From Muribaculaceae bacterium (GTDB lineage Bacteria; Bacteroidota; Bacteroidia; Bacteroidales; Muribaculaceae): a stretch of DNA of 64,000 nucleotides. Positions 43,496-52,065 of the stretch are shown in pieces. The number at the start of each line of letters is the position of its first letter. Within the stretch, counting starts at the first letter, position 1. The position numbers and the translations under genes were made by a program. The stretch is taken from positions 33,790-97,789 of the forward strand of contig CAJSYI010000007.1 of NCBI GenBank assembly GCA_910573745.1, in the 5' to 3' direction. Under the pieces are notes generated by a model. It saw only the letters and a program-made list of their open reading frames with translations, made no database searches and was not told the DNA's origin.

Positions 43496-44320
43496 ATGAA
43501 CCGCTTTGTTTTAGCCATAATGCTGGTGTGTGCCATGGTTTTAGGTGGCACATGCTCCGTTTTTGCCGTCCCGTCCAGCCCCGATTCGGCTTCCGCAGAG
43601 GCTGTCCGTATCGAGGGAAAACTGAAAGCCGACATCCTGAAAGCCATGACAGCTGATTATAAGGACTGGAAAACGGTGGAACTGAACGGCAGGATAACCT
43701 CGATAAAGTTCTTCATAAAGCCTTCCGTGAAGCTTTTCATGAAGCGCGGCGAGTCGCTGATGATTTCCGTCAGGGTGCCGCTGAAAGGTGAGGTGGCCCG
43801 TTTGGAGGCCGACAAGGACTCTGTGTTGGTTGTCAACAAGCTCAACAACACATATGTGCGCGAGTCGCTTGAGCAGGCATCGAAGCTTGCCGACATCACG
43901 CTTTCTGACTTGCAGGACGTTTTCATCGGACGTGTTTTCATAGCCGGGAAAGGTACTTTGACGAAGAAAGACGGCAAAAGGGCAGACCTCTATGCCGACG
44001 GCGATGGCTTCCTTGTGGTGCCGTCAGGGCAGCCGGAAGATTCGATGTTTCGGTATGGTTTCAATGCATACAGGGACGGACGTGTCTCTCTGCTGATGGT
44101 TTCGTCGTTTATGGAAGATGCTTTCGGGCAGATTGGATACGACTATTCCGGAAACGGCTTCGGAATGGAGCTTCTTGTGGAGCGCAAGGCCAAGCGTTTC
44201 CGGCTGGCGGTTGATTTCGATGCGCCTAAATGGGGGGCAAAAGGATTCAGCCCGATTGAGATAGGAAACGGTATGCGTCAGGTTTCCGTACATGAGTTCA
44301 TAAAACAGACAAAGTTCTGA
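43496..44320 (+). CDS. DUF4292 family protein
   Basis: This 274-residue protein has a signal peptide (MLVCAMVLGGTCSVFA) with a possible lipobox GGTCS. The DUF4292 body contains ELNGRITSIKFFIKPSVKLFMKRG (about 60-83), a beta-rich LolA-like fold, and ends in KQTKF. It may bind lipid or lipoproteins, as LolA-like folds do, but this is inference. It is 57 bp from the TPR gene. Confidence 0.82.
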   Translation: MNRFVLAIMLVCAMVLGGTCSVFAVPSSPDSASAEAVRIEGKLKADILKAMTADYKDWKTVELNGRITSIKFFIKPSVKLFMKRGESLMISVRVPLKGEVARLEADKDSVLVVNKLNNTYVRESLEQASKLADITLSDLQDVFIGRVFIAGKGTLTKKDGKRADLYADGDGFLVVPSGQPEDSMFRYGFNAYRDGRVSLLMVSSFMEDAFGQIGYDYSGNGFGMELLVERKAKRFRLAVDFDAPKWGAKGFSPIEIGNGMRQVSVHEFIKQTKF

Positions 44321-44321
44321 T

Positions 44322-45917
44322 ATGAAACGGTATATATATATGCTTGTGGCGGTTTTGGCCATAGGTTGCGCGGTAGGCGTTGAGGCCGCTCCGAAAAAGG
44401 AGAAAGCCTCGTCTGAGCAGACCGGCAGGAAGAAGAGGTCTGCCTCCAGGAAGACTTCTTCCCAGACCGGCAAAAGACGCAGCGGGGCAAAAAAGGAGAC
44501 ATCGGAAGATGTGAGACGTCGCCAACAGGCAGCCCAGCAGGAGATAAAAAGGACAAAGGCGGAAATAGCCGCCAACGACAAGGCCGTAAAGACCGGACTT
44601 GCCGACCTCGGGCGCATCAGTTCGCAGATAGCCGACAGCCGCAAGCAGGTGGCCGACATGTCGGCGCAGGTAGGCAGGCTCAACGGACAGATAGGTTCGC
44701 TTCAGGGCGAGATTTCAGTCGGCGAGAAGGAGGTTGCCCGTATGCGGCAGAAATATCTGGAGGCGGTGAAGAAGATGCGCCTTAAGAAAGGCAATCGTTC
44801 TGCTCTTGCCTTCATCTTCTCTTCGGAAAGCTTCAGCCAGGCCATGAGAAGGATGCGCTATCTCAAGCAGTTCTCTGAATGGCGCGACAACCAGTCGGCC
44901 TTGATAGCCAAGAAGGTGGGCAAACTGAAATACCAGACTCAACTTCTTGCGCAGACCAAAAACGACAAGGATAGAGCACTCCGGAGTCATATGACGGCTC
45001 AACGCAACCTTGAGCAGCAGCATGCCCGGCAGGACGTAGTGGTGGCGGATCTGAAGAAAAACGGTGAGGCTTTGCGTTCGCATTTGGCAAAGAAACAGTC
45101 CGAGGCCAATGACCTGCGCAACCGCGTGGCCGCTCTCATAGCGCAGGAACAGGCGGCTGCCGAGGCACGCAGGCGCGAGGAGGAACGGCGTGAACAGGCG
45201 CGCATTGCCGAGAAAGAGCGTCAGGAACGTCTCCGCGCCGAAGCCGAGGCAAAGGAGAAAGCAGAGGAAGTGAGGCGTCAGGAGCTGGCTGAGGCGTTGA
45301 AGCCGAAGAAGGAAGATAAGGAAAGCCCTAAGAAAGAGAAGCCCAAGAAAGATAAAAAGGCGGAAAAGCCCAAGAAGTCGTCGGGCGGTGATTACGCTGA
45401 GGCTCGCAAGCGACGCCCGAGGAGTTCGGCGGAAAAGTCTTCCGCCCCGGCCAAGGATGCTGCCAAGAGCCATAAAGCGGAGAAGGCGAAAGCTGCCGAT
45501 TACGGCAACTTCGAGGCTGCTAAGGGAAACCTGCCCCGTCCTGTGAGCGGCGCGTTCCGCGTTACAAGCCCGTTCGGCAGGCATCCGCTTCCCGATCTGC
45601 CTGATGTGATGTATGACAATCCTGGGATAGATGCCGAAGTGAGTCAGGGGGCGTCGGCGCAGGCCGTCTTCTCCGGTCGTGTCAGCGGCGTGTATATGCT
45701 TCCGGGCTACAATACGGTGGTCATAGTCAATCACGGCGGTTATTATACGATTTACGGCAACATTGCTTCTTCGGCGGTGAAGGTAGGCGACACGGTGAAG
45801 CAGGGACAGGCCCTTGGCAAGCTTGCCAGCGACCCCGACCTGCCCGGCCATTCCTCGATACATTTTGAGGTGTGGAAGAACCGTGAGAAGCTGAATCCGA
45901 TGAATTGGATACGGTGA
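44322..45917 (+). CDS. EnvC-like protein with coiled coils and degenerate LytM domain
   Basis: This 531-residue protein has a signal peptide, two long coiled coils (about 65-130 and 180-300), a Lys/Glu/Pro-rich linker (about 320-395) and a C-terminal LytM domain (about 405-531). The LytM metal site looks broken: NPGID replaces the His of the HxxxD motif, and HSSIHFEVW lacks the HxH pair. Such proteins activate amidases rather than cut peptidoglycan, so it is a probable septal hydrolase activator. It starts 1 bp after the DUF4292 stop. Confidence 0.85.
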   Translation: MKRYIYMLVAVLAIGCAVGVEAAPKKEKASSEQTGRKKRSASRKTSSQTGKRRSGAKKETSEDVRRRQQAAQQEIKRTKAEIAANDKAVKTGLADLGRISSQIADSRKQVADMSAQVGRLNGQIGSLQGEISVGEKEVARMRQKYLEAVKKMRLKKGNRSALAFIFSSESFSQAMRRMRYLKQFSEWRDNQSALIAKKVGKLKYQTQLLAQTKNDKDRALRSHMTAQRNLEQQHARQDVVVADLKKNGEALRSHLAKKQSEANDLRNRVAALIAQEQAAAEARRREEERREQARIAEKERQERLRAEAEAKEKAEEVRRQELAEALKPKKEDKESPKKEKPKKDKKAEKPKKSSGGDYAEARKRRPRSSAEKSSAPAKDAAKSHKAEKAKAADYGNFEAAKGNLPRPVSGAFRVTSPFGRHPLPDLPDVMYDNPGIDAEVSQGASAQAVFSGRVSGVYMLPGYNTVVIVNHGGYYTIYGNIASSAVKVGDTVKQGQALGKLASDPDLPGHSSIHFEVWKNREKLNPMNWIR

Positions 45918-45953
45918 GAGTAGAGGGTAGATGGTAGAGAGTAGAAAGTGGAG

Positions 45954-46913
45954 ATGATGTTGGGAGAGACTTCGGGATTCTTGATTAAGGGTTATGATCC
46001 GTCGATGAGCGATGAGTGGAACCGCTTTGTGGCTTCGGCGCGCAATGCCACGTTTCTTTTTGACCGGGGCTATATGGAGTATCATTCCGACCGTTTCAGG
46101 GATGCCTCGATGGTCGCTTTCCGCGACGGGAAAATCGTCGGGCTTCTTCCGGCCAACCGTGTCGGCACCGCTCTGCATTCCCACCAGGGGCTGACATACG
46201 GCGGTTGGATTCTTCCGCAAAGGCATTTCGACGCTTCGGATTTCCTTTGTCTGTGGAACGTGTGGCTCGACCATTGCCGCGAAGAGGGCTATGATGAGGT
46301 TTTTTACAAGCCGCTTCCTTGCATTTATCACCTGATGCCTTCGCAGGCAGATGAATATGCGCTGTTCCGGTCGGATGCAGAGCGGATTGAGGTGAACGTT
46401 TCCTCTACGGTCGATGTGCGTTGCAACCGGGGATTCAATACGCTGATGCGGCGGCAGCTGCGCAAGGCCCGGCAGACAGGACTGTCTGTTGTCGAGACCG
46501 ACGATGTGGACGGTTTCTCAGCGATGCTTTGCGGCTGCCTGCGCGAACGCCATGGCGCGGTGCCTGTTCATTCAGCATCCGAACTCAGGCTTCTGCGCTC
46601 TCGTTTCCCTGACAGGATACGCATCTTTGCAGTTGAATCTGACGGCTCGATGCAGGCCGGAGTGTGTGTGTATGATACCGGCATCGTGGCCCATGCCCAA
46701 TACATAGCCTCGACTCCTGAGGGGCGGAGGCTGCATCTTGTTCCTTTGGTTTTCGGTCATCTGATTGGAGAAGTGTTTGCCGACCGGCGTTGGTTCGACT
46801 TCGGAATCTCCAACGAGGATCACGGGCGCGTGCTCAATGACGGCTTGCTGCGGCAGAAGACCGCTTTGGGCGGAGATCCCACGGTTTACACACGATACAG
46901 AATCAAGTTATGA
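45954..46913 (+). CDS. GNAT-fold/FemAB-like acyltransferase
   Basis: This roughly 319-residue protein has two lobes that look GNAT-like. The N-terminal lobe includes FVASARNATFLFDRGYMEYH and VGLLPANRV. The C-terminal lobe has RCNRGFNTLMRRQLRKARQTGLSV and AGVCVYDTGIVAHAQYIASTPEGRRLHLVPLVF, a FemAB/GNAT pattern. The substrate may be an aminoacyl group or a sugar; unknown. Upstream is a short AG-rich simple repeat (45918-45950). It overlaps the next gene by 4 bp. Confidence 0.7.
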   Translation: MMLGETSGFLIKGYDPSMSDEWNRFVASARNATFLFDRGYMEYHSDRFRDASMVAFRDGKIVGLLPANRVGTALHSHQGLTYGGWILPQRHFDASDFLCLWNVWLDHCREEGYDEVFYKPLPCIYHLMPSQADEYALFRSDAERIEVNVSSTVDVRCNRGFNTLMRRQLRKARQTGLSVVETDDVDGFSAMLCGCLRERHGAVPVHSASELRLLRSRFPDRIRIFAVESDGSMQAGVCVYDTGIVAHAQYIASTPEGRRLHLVPLVFGHLIGEVFADRRWFDFGISNEDHGRVLNDGLLRQKTALGGDPTVYTRYRIKL

Positions 46914-47548
46914 AAAGCGATTTCGACCTTTCCGGTCTGCCTTCCCTTCTGGAACGCCAGTTGTCCGGTTTCTTTCCAGTCTCAGAAGATGAGATTTCGT
47001 TGATTAAGAAGGCTATGCCTGCCGTGCTCGGTCGGGTGGAGCATTGCCTGGCGAATGTTGACAACAAGTATTTCCGGCGCGACGGGGAAGCCTTTTTCTC
47101 ACCGTTCCATTCAGGCCAATGGCTCATATTCTTATGTTATATGACCAATACGCTTTCTTCGGACTCCAATATGGATTTGCGGCTTCGCAAGACGATTGCC
47201 GATAAAGTCTATTATCTCAACAAGATAATGCATTCCGTGGACATCTACCACGAAGTGGAGCTTCCTTCAGTGTTCTTTATGGAGCATCCGGTGGGCACGG
47301 TGCTCGGTCGGGCACGCTATTCCGACGGCTTCATGGCCTATCAGGGATGCACCGTAGGCGGCAACAAAGGGCATTATCCGACGCTTGGCCGTAACTTCCG
47401 TATGATGTCGGGGAGCAAGATTCTGGGCGACAGCCACGTGGGCGACAACGTAACGCTTGCCGCAAACACCTACGTCAAGGATACCGACATCCCGTCCGGC
47501 GCGACTGTCTTCGGTTCTTCGCCCCGCCTGATTCTCAAGTTCCTGTAA
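46910..47548 (+). CDS. Hexapeptide-repeat (serine acetyltransferase-like) protein
   Basis: This 212-residue protein has an alpha-helical N-terminal domain (about 1-115) and a left-handed beta-helix with hexapeptide turns (about 120-205; GTVLGRARYSDGFMAYQGCTVGG and LGRNFRMMSGSKILGDSHVGDNVTLAANTYV). The C-terminus resembles CysE-type acetyltransferases, but I cannot confirm serine as substrate. It overlaps the GNAT-like gene by 4 bp, so the two may act together on a surface glycan or amino sugar. Confidence 0.7.
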   Translation: MKSDFDLSGLPSLLERQLSGFFPVSEDEISLIKKAMPAVLGRVEHCLANVDNKYFRRDGEAFFSPFHSGQWLIFLCYMTNTLSSDSNMDLRLRKTIADKVYYLNKIMHSVDIYHEVELPSVFFMEHPVGTVLGRARYSDGFMAYQGCTVGGNKGHYPTLGRNFRMMSGSKILGDSHVGDNVTLAANTYVKDTDIPSGATVFGSSPRLILKFL

Positions 47549-47552
47549 AGAA

Positions 47553-47867
47553 TAAGAGGCTGTTTAAAAATGCTTGTTGACGCAGAGCCGGAAGATTTGT
47601 GATGTATTTATCCCTGCAGCGAAGGAGCATAGCGGGCTATGGGACTGAGCCGAAGGGATAAAGACGCGCAAAGATTCCGGAATGGCGGCAGGCATTCCTG
47701 CAAAGCCTCTTTAAAAGAAATTAATGTTTCAGTCTGAATGGTGTCTTTTCCGTTAATCCGCACTTTAATCGTCGGTCACATATCCCGATATGCTCCCTCC
47801 TCATAAAGTGCGCCTTAACAAAAAATCCACCACTCTGCGTTTAACAATGATTTTTAAACAGCCTCTA
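47553..47867 (+). repeat. Inverted-repeat (MITE-like) element, family B
   Basis: The left end (47553-47591, with GAGGCTGTTTAAAAATGC then TTGTTGACGCAGAG) and right end (47831-47867) are inverted repeats of about 37 bp with few mismatches. The interior holds CATAGCGGGCTATG (near 47629-47642), also found in family A, and a second GCCTCTTTAAA copy near 47705-47715. No gene lies inside. It fills most of the 47549-47953 convergent gap. Confidence 0.8.
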
Positions 47868-47904
47868 AACGCAGACGTGAAGCCGAAGCTTCAGATCTGC
47901 GTTT
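47867..47904. terminator. Hairpin adjoining family B element
   Basis: AAACGCAGA (47867-47875) pairs with TCTGCGTTT (47896-47904), with an inner TGAAGC/GCTTCA stem and CGAA loop. It lies downstream of both the hexapeptide gene and the M3 peptidase gene. The A/T-rich ends could give termination either way, but the T-runs are short. Confidence 0.6.
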
Positions 47905-47953
47905 ATGGTCTGACCTGCATTGGTCGTTGCAGGTTATCTATAAGACTTGGGCC

Positions 47954-50071
47954 TTACTTGGCGAAGCCTCGCAGGCGCAGGAGGGCGGCCGCGTCGGGCT
48001 TGTGGCCACGGAAGCGTACGAAGAGAGTGGTCGGGTCTTCGGTGTCCCCGCTTTCGAGGATGTTCTTCTTGAACGATGCGGCGGTCTTCTTGTCGAAGAT
48101 TCCTTTCTTCTCGAAAAGCTCCCATGCGTCAGCTTCGAGAACCTGTGCCCAAAGATATGTGTAATAGCCTGAAGCGTAGCCGTCGTCGCCGAAGATGTGC
48201 TTGAAGTAGGGCGAGCGGTAGCGGTAGGTGATTTCTGCCGGCATTCCGATCTTGTCGCCGATTTCCTTCTCAAATGCCACCACGTCGAGGTTTTCTCCGT
48301 TGTGCTTGCCGTAGTTGAGGTCAAGGAGTGCGGATCCTGCAAGCTCAGTGGTTACGAATCCTTGGTTGAACTTGGAAGCTGCGCTTATCTTCTCTACGAG
48401 TTCGTCGGGAATTGTCTCACCTGTCTTATAATGCTTTGCGTATGACTTCAGCACTTCCGGAGCGAAAGCCCAGTGTTCGAGAATCTGCGAGCACATTTCC
48501 ACATAGTCGCGGTCTACGTTGGTGCCGAACAGGCTCTTGTAGGGCGCGCGTGAGAGCATTGCCTGAAGGGCGTGGCCGAACTCGTGGAAAGTGGTCTCCA
48601 CCTCGTCGATGGTGAGAAGGGCCGGAGCATCGCCGGTAGGACGGGTGAAGTTGCCGACGTTATAGACGATCGGGCGTTTGTTGGTGCCGTCGCCGTAGAG
48701 GCCTCCGCTCTGCATCTGTTCCATCCATGCGCCCTGGCGTTTTGTGGCGCGGGGGAAATAGTCGCACATCCATACGGCAATGTGTTCGCCTGTCTTTGCG
48801 TCCTGCACGTCATAGACCGTAACCTCATCCATATATTTCGAAGCGTCAGGCATCTCTACCATTTTGATGCCCCAAAGACGTTCGCAGGTGTCGAAAAGTC
48901 CTTTGAGCACGTTTTCGAGCGAGAGGTAAGGTCTTACTTCTGCTTCGTCCAGGTCGAATTTCTGTTTCTTCACCTTTCCTTGATAGTAGTAATAGTCCCA
49001 AGGAGCGATTTTGAAGCCGCCGCCGTTGGCATCTACGTATGCCTGCATGTCGGCCACTTCCTCACGGCTGCGGCTGACAGCCGGCTCAAACACCTGTAGA
49101 AGAAGGTTCTCGGCGTTTTCGGGAGTCTGTGCCATGACGCGCGATGTCATCATTTGGGCGAAGTTGTCGAAGCCCATGATCTTTGCTTTCTGCGCACGCA
49201 GCTTCACGATCTTCTGGATGACGGGGAGATTGGAGTATTCACCGTTGAATGCGAGGTTGGTGTAGCCTTTGTACATTGCCTCGCGCAGTCCGCGGTTTTC
49301 GGCCGATGAAAGCACAGGCAGACGGCTCGGAGCATGGAGCGTGAACACCCAAAGGCCGTCGAGACCGCGGCTCTTCGCTTCTTCGGCCGCCTGACCGATT
49401 GATGACTCGGGCAGTCCGGCAAGGTCTTCCTTGTCGTAGACGGTGATGTAGAATGAGTTGGTGGCGTTGAGGAGATTCTTGTTGTACTGTATGAAGAGCT
49501 TGGAAATCTCATCATTGATTTTGACGAGTTCAGCCTTTTTTTCAGGAGACAAGGCGGCACCCTGTTCGGCAAACTGCCTGTAGTATTTCTCTACGAGGCG
49601 TTTCTGGACAGCATTTAGCTTAAGCTTGTTGCGGTTTTCGTATACCTGCTTTATGCGTTGGAAGAGCTGTTCGTCGAGATTGATGGCGTTTCTTGCCTCG
49701 TTGAGCAGCGGGATTGCCTGTTCGGCCATTTCGGCGAATTCAGGCGTGGACAGCGCGCCGTCGTAATGGTAGAACACTCCGGCCACCCGCTCCAGGATGG
49801 GGGAAAGGTTTTCGAGCGGGAGGATTGTGTTGTCGAAGTCAGGGGTTGCGCGGTTGGCCGTGATTGCGAAGAGGTTCTGCTTCTGCTCTTCTATTCCGGC
49901 TTTGATGGCCGGGATGAAGTCTCCGGTCTTGATTTTTTCGAAAGGCGGAATGTCGTACTTGGTGTTGTACGGCTTCAGGAACGGATTGTCGGCGTTCTGT
50001 GCCATCGTTGTGGTTGTTGGCGCGACCAGCAGGCTTAGTGCCGCCGCGCATGTCAGAAATGTTTTTTTCAT
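47954..50071 (-). CDS. dcp: M3 family metallopeptidase (dipeptidyl carboxypeptidase-like)
   Basis: This 705-residue protein has a signal peptide (FLTCAAALSLLVA). The thermolysin-type zinc site is TFHEFGHALQAM (near 481), with the third ligand Glu region downstream. It reads as a periplasmic oligopeptidase/Dcp homologue across its full length. ATG 50071 (MKKTFL) is chosen over the longer reading because it gives a proper signal peptide. It is probably separate from the EEP gene. Confidence 0.92.
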   Translation of the reverse strand: MKKTFLTCAAALSLLVAPTTTTMAQNADNPFLKPYNTKYDIPPFEKIKTGDFIPAIKAGIEEQKQNLFAITANRATPDFDNTILPLENLSPILERVAGVFYHYDGALSTPEFAEMAEQAIPLLNEARNAINLDEQLFQRIKQVYENRNKLKLNAVQKRLVEKYYRQFAEQGAALSPEKKAELVKINDEISKLFIQYNKNLLNATNSFYITVYDKEDLAGLPESSIGQAAEEAKSRGLDGLWVFTLHAPSRLPVLSSAENRGLREAMYKGYTNLAFNGEYSNLPVIQKIVKLRAQKAKIMGFDNFAQMMTSRVMAQTPENAENLLLQVFEPAVSRSREEVADMQAYVDANGGGFKIAPWDYYYYQGKVKKQKFDLDEAEVRPYLSLENVLKGLFDTCERLWGIKMVEMPDASKYMDEVTVYDVQDAKTGEHIAVWMCDYFPRATKRQGAWMEQMQSGGLYGDGTNKRPIVYNVGNFTRPTGDAPALLTIDEVETTFHEFGHALQAMLSRAPYKSLFGTNVDRDYVEMCSQILEHWAFAPEVLKSYAKHYKTGETIPDELVEKISAASKFNQGFVTTELAGSALLDLNYGKHNGENLDVVAFEKEIGDKIGMPAEITYRYRSPYFKHIFGDDGYASGYYTYLWAQVLEADAWELFEKKGIFDKKTAASFKKNILESGDTEDPTTLFVRFRGHKPDAAALLRLRGFAK

Positions 50072-50128
50072 ATTATGGAAATTGTACATTTTTTGGATTT
50101 CAAGTTTCTGAGAGCTTAGAACCACGGG

Positions 50129-51184
50129 CTAAATCTCGAATTCAGCGAGAATCGGGTAGTGGTCGCTGCTTCCCTCCTTTTCCCTTTTCACCTTGAGTGC
50201 CTTAAGGTCGCCTTTATAGAAAATCTGGTCTATGTGGAATGGCATACGGTGGGCGTTGTAGGTCGATTTGTGGCCGAAGTTGGTTTCGGTGAAGGCGTCT
50301 TTGAGGTCGGTTCCTTTGATTTCCCGGTATGCCCATGACGCAGGCACGTCGTTGAAGTCGCCGCATACTACCGTGGGCCCGTGGAGCCTGTCTATTACGG
50401 CCCGCAGTTCAACGGCCTCGTCGGCCCGTTGGCGGAACGATTCTTTCATCTTCGACATTATCGAACCTTTGAATTCCTTGATGCTCGACTTTGCTGAACG
50501 GACCGAGTGTATGTCGCTCACGACTTCCCTCTCTTGGTCGGAAAGCTTGTATGAGGCCAGATGCACGTTGAGAATGTTGACTTTACGCCCGTATATCTCC
50601 ACGGAATAGGCCGATGCCGTATATGATATGGTTCCTTCCGAGGCATTGTGCCTGATAGGGTGTTTTGACATCACGGCCAAGTCGTTTTTGTCGAAAATGC
50701 GGTAGGGATACATGGCTTTCAGTGAGTCGGAAACCGTCTTCGGCAGGCCGGCCATGAAGTCGGAGGCTTCCTGCATGCAGACTATGTCCGGGCTGGCGGC
50801 AGATATGTAGCGTATCGATTCGTGTCCTTTGTTTCCTGGATTCCGGTAATCTATGCCGTGCATTATGTTGAAGCTCATGACGGTGAACGTACGGCCGGAT
50901 TGTGCCGTCTTCTCGCTTCCGAGGGGAAAGGCGGTGAAGACCGGGCCTGCGCATGCAACGAGGGTTGCTACCCCGAGGGCGGTCATCAGGATTTTCCGCG
51001 ACAAGGCCCATCCTATGGAGGCGGCAAATGTCGCCATTGCAAGATATGGCAGGGCGAGGGTGAGCAGCGACGGCGTGGCCCACAGGCGGGGATTGACGTA
51101 TCCTCCGTAGGCCGCACAGCAAGTGGCGATGAAGAGTGCCACGCTCAGTATCTTGGCTGCGAGACGCAGCGCGAATTTCAACAT
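50129..51184 (-). CDS. Endonuclease/exonuclease/phosphatase family protein, membrane-anchored
   Basis: This 351-residue protein has three N-terminal membrane helices (about 5-90). An EEP domain follows with MSFNIMHGID (about 103), MQEASDFM (about 137), VVCGDFNDVPAS (about 272) and SSDHYPIL (about 339), covering the acidic and His catalytic residues. Targets could be phosphoesters of lipids or nucleic acids; unknown. The active domain is presumably outside the cytoplasmic face, but topology is inference. Confidence 0.88.
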   Translation of the reverse strand: MLKFALRLAAKILSVALFIATCCAAYGGYVNPRLWATPSLLTLALPYLAMATFAASIGWALSRKILMTALGVATLVACAGPVFTAFPLGSEKTAQSGRTFTVMSFNIMHGIDYRNPGNKGHESIRYISAASPDIVCMQEASDFMAGLPKTVSDSLKAMYPYRIFDKNDLAVMSKHPIRHNASEGTISYTASAYSVEIYGRKVNILNVHLASYKLSDQEREVVSDIHSVRSAKSSIKEFKGSIMSKMKESFRQRADEAVELRAVIDRLHGPTVVCGDFNDVPASWAYREIKGTDLKDAFTETNFGHKSTYNAHRMPFHIDQIFYKGDLKALKVKREKEGSSDHYPILAEFEI

Positions 51185-51243
51185 GGTTTTTCTTTAAATA
51201 GAAATCAAAGGGATGGAGAGAAATCCCCCCTCCGTGTTATTGT

Positions 51244-52062
51244 TCAACGTTTTCGCTCTGAAAGATGTTGCAGTTCGCGTTTCTCTTTCGATGTCAGCGA
51301 GTCGTATCCTGAAAGTTTTATTTTGTCGAGGAGTTCGTCGAGACGGTCGATGGATGAGCGGTAAGACTGCATAGCCTTCACCACCTTTCCGGCATTCTTC
51401 GCCGGAAAGGCGTGCTGCCTTTGTTTTTTTCTCCGGTCGAAGAAGAAAAGCCCGCATCCGGCGAGGGCACCGCCGATGTGTGCGGCCTGTCCTCCGGCGT
51501 TGCCGCCTCCGAGGCCGAGAAGCAACAGGCCAAGCGAAACGGCGGCGAGCCATTTGAGCTTCACGTTGCCTATCAGAAGGAGCCGGAATTCACGGTCGGG
51601 TCGCCTTAACGCGGCTTCCGCCATCACTGCGACCACGGCTGCAGACGCCCCGCTGAGGCTTGCGCCGCCGAGCGAGGGAATCAGAGCTTTCGACACGATG
51701 AAGAAGAAAGCCCCGGATAGGCCGCCTATGATGTATCCGCGCCATATGTGCCGCTGTCCTGCGGCTTCGGAAAGCACCTGTCCGAACCAGAGCAGCCAAA
51801 GCATGTTGAAAACCAGATGCAACGGATGTGTCTGCGTGAACATATATGTCAGCGGACTCCATGCCGATGAAGCCAATGCCGACATGGATGCCGGCACCGA
51901 AAGCCATGAAGCAAGACTGAATCCGGAGTCGTGGGCAGATGCGATGATGGATGTCAGCCAGCACAGCAAGGCGATGCCTATGTTTATGCGTATGATGCAC
52001 CATATGGCGGGTTCCCGCCTCGTGGCCATTCTCAACGTGTATCTGAAGCTTCCGTACTTCAT
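51244..52062 (-). CDS. Rhomboid intramembrane serine protease (copy 2)
   Basis: This 272-residue protein has six membrane helices with the L1-type HLVFNMLWLLWFG motif (about 81-94), catalytic Ser in GASAAV (about 138-143) and catalytic His in AAHIGGALAG (about 193-202). A cytoplasmic tail of about 60 residues is charged. It cuts membrane proteins within the bilayer. It follows a second rhomboid after 3 bp. Confidence 0.9.
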   Translation of the reverse strand: MKYGSFRYTLRMATRREPAIWCIIRINIGIALLCWLTSIIASAHDSGFSLASWLSVPASMSALASSAWSPLTYMFTQTHPLHLVFNMLWLLWFGQVLSEAAGQRHIWRGYIIGGLSGAFFFIVSKALIPSLGGASLSGASAAVVAVMAEAALRRPDREFRLLLIGNVKLKWLAAVSLGLLLLGLGGGNAGGQAAHIGGALAGCGLFFFDRRKKQRQHAFPAKNAGKVVKAMQSYRSSIDRLDELLDKIKLSGYDSLTSKEKRELQHLSERKR

Positions 52063-52065
52063 TCC

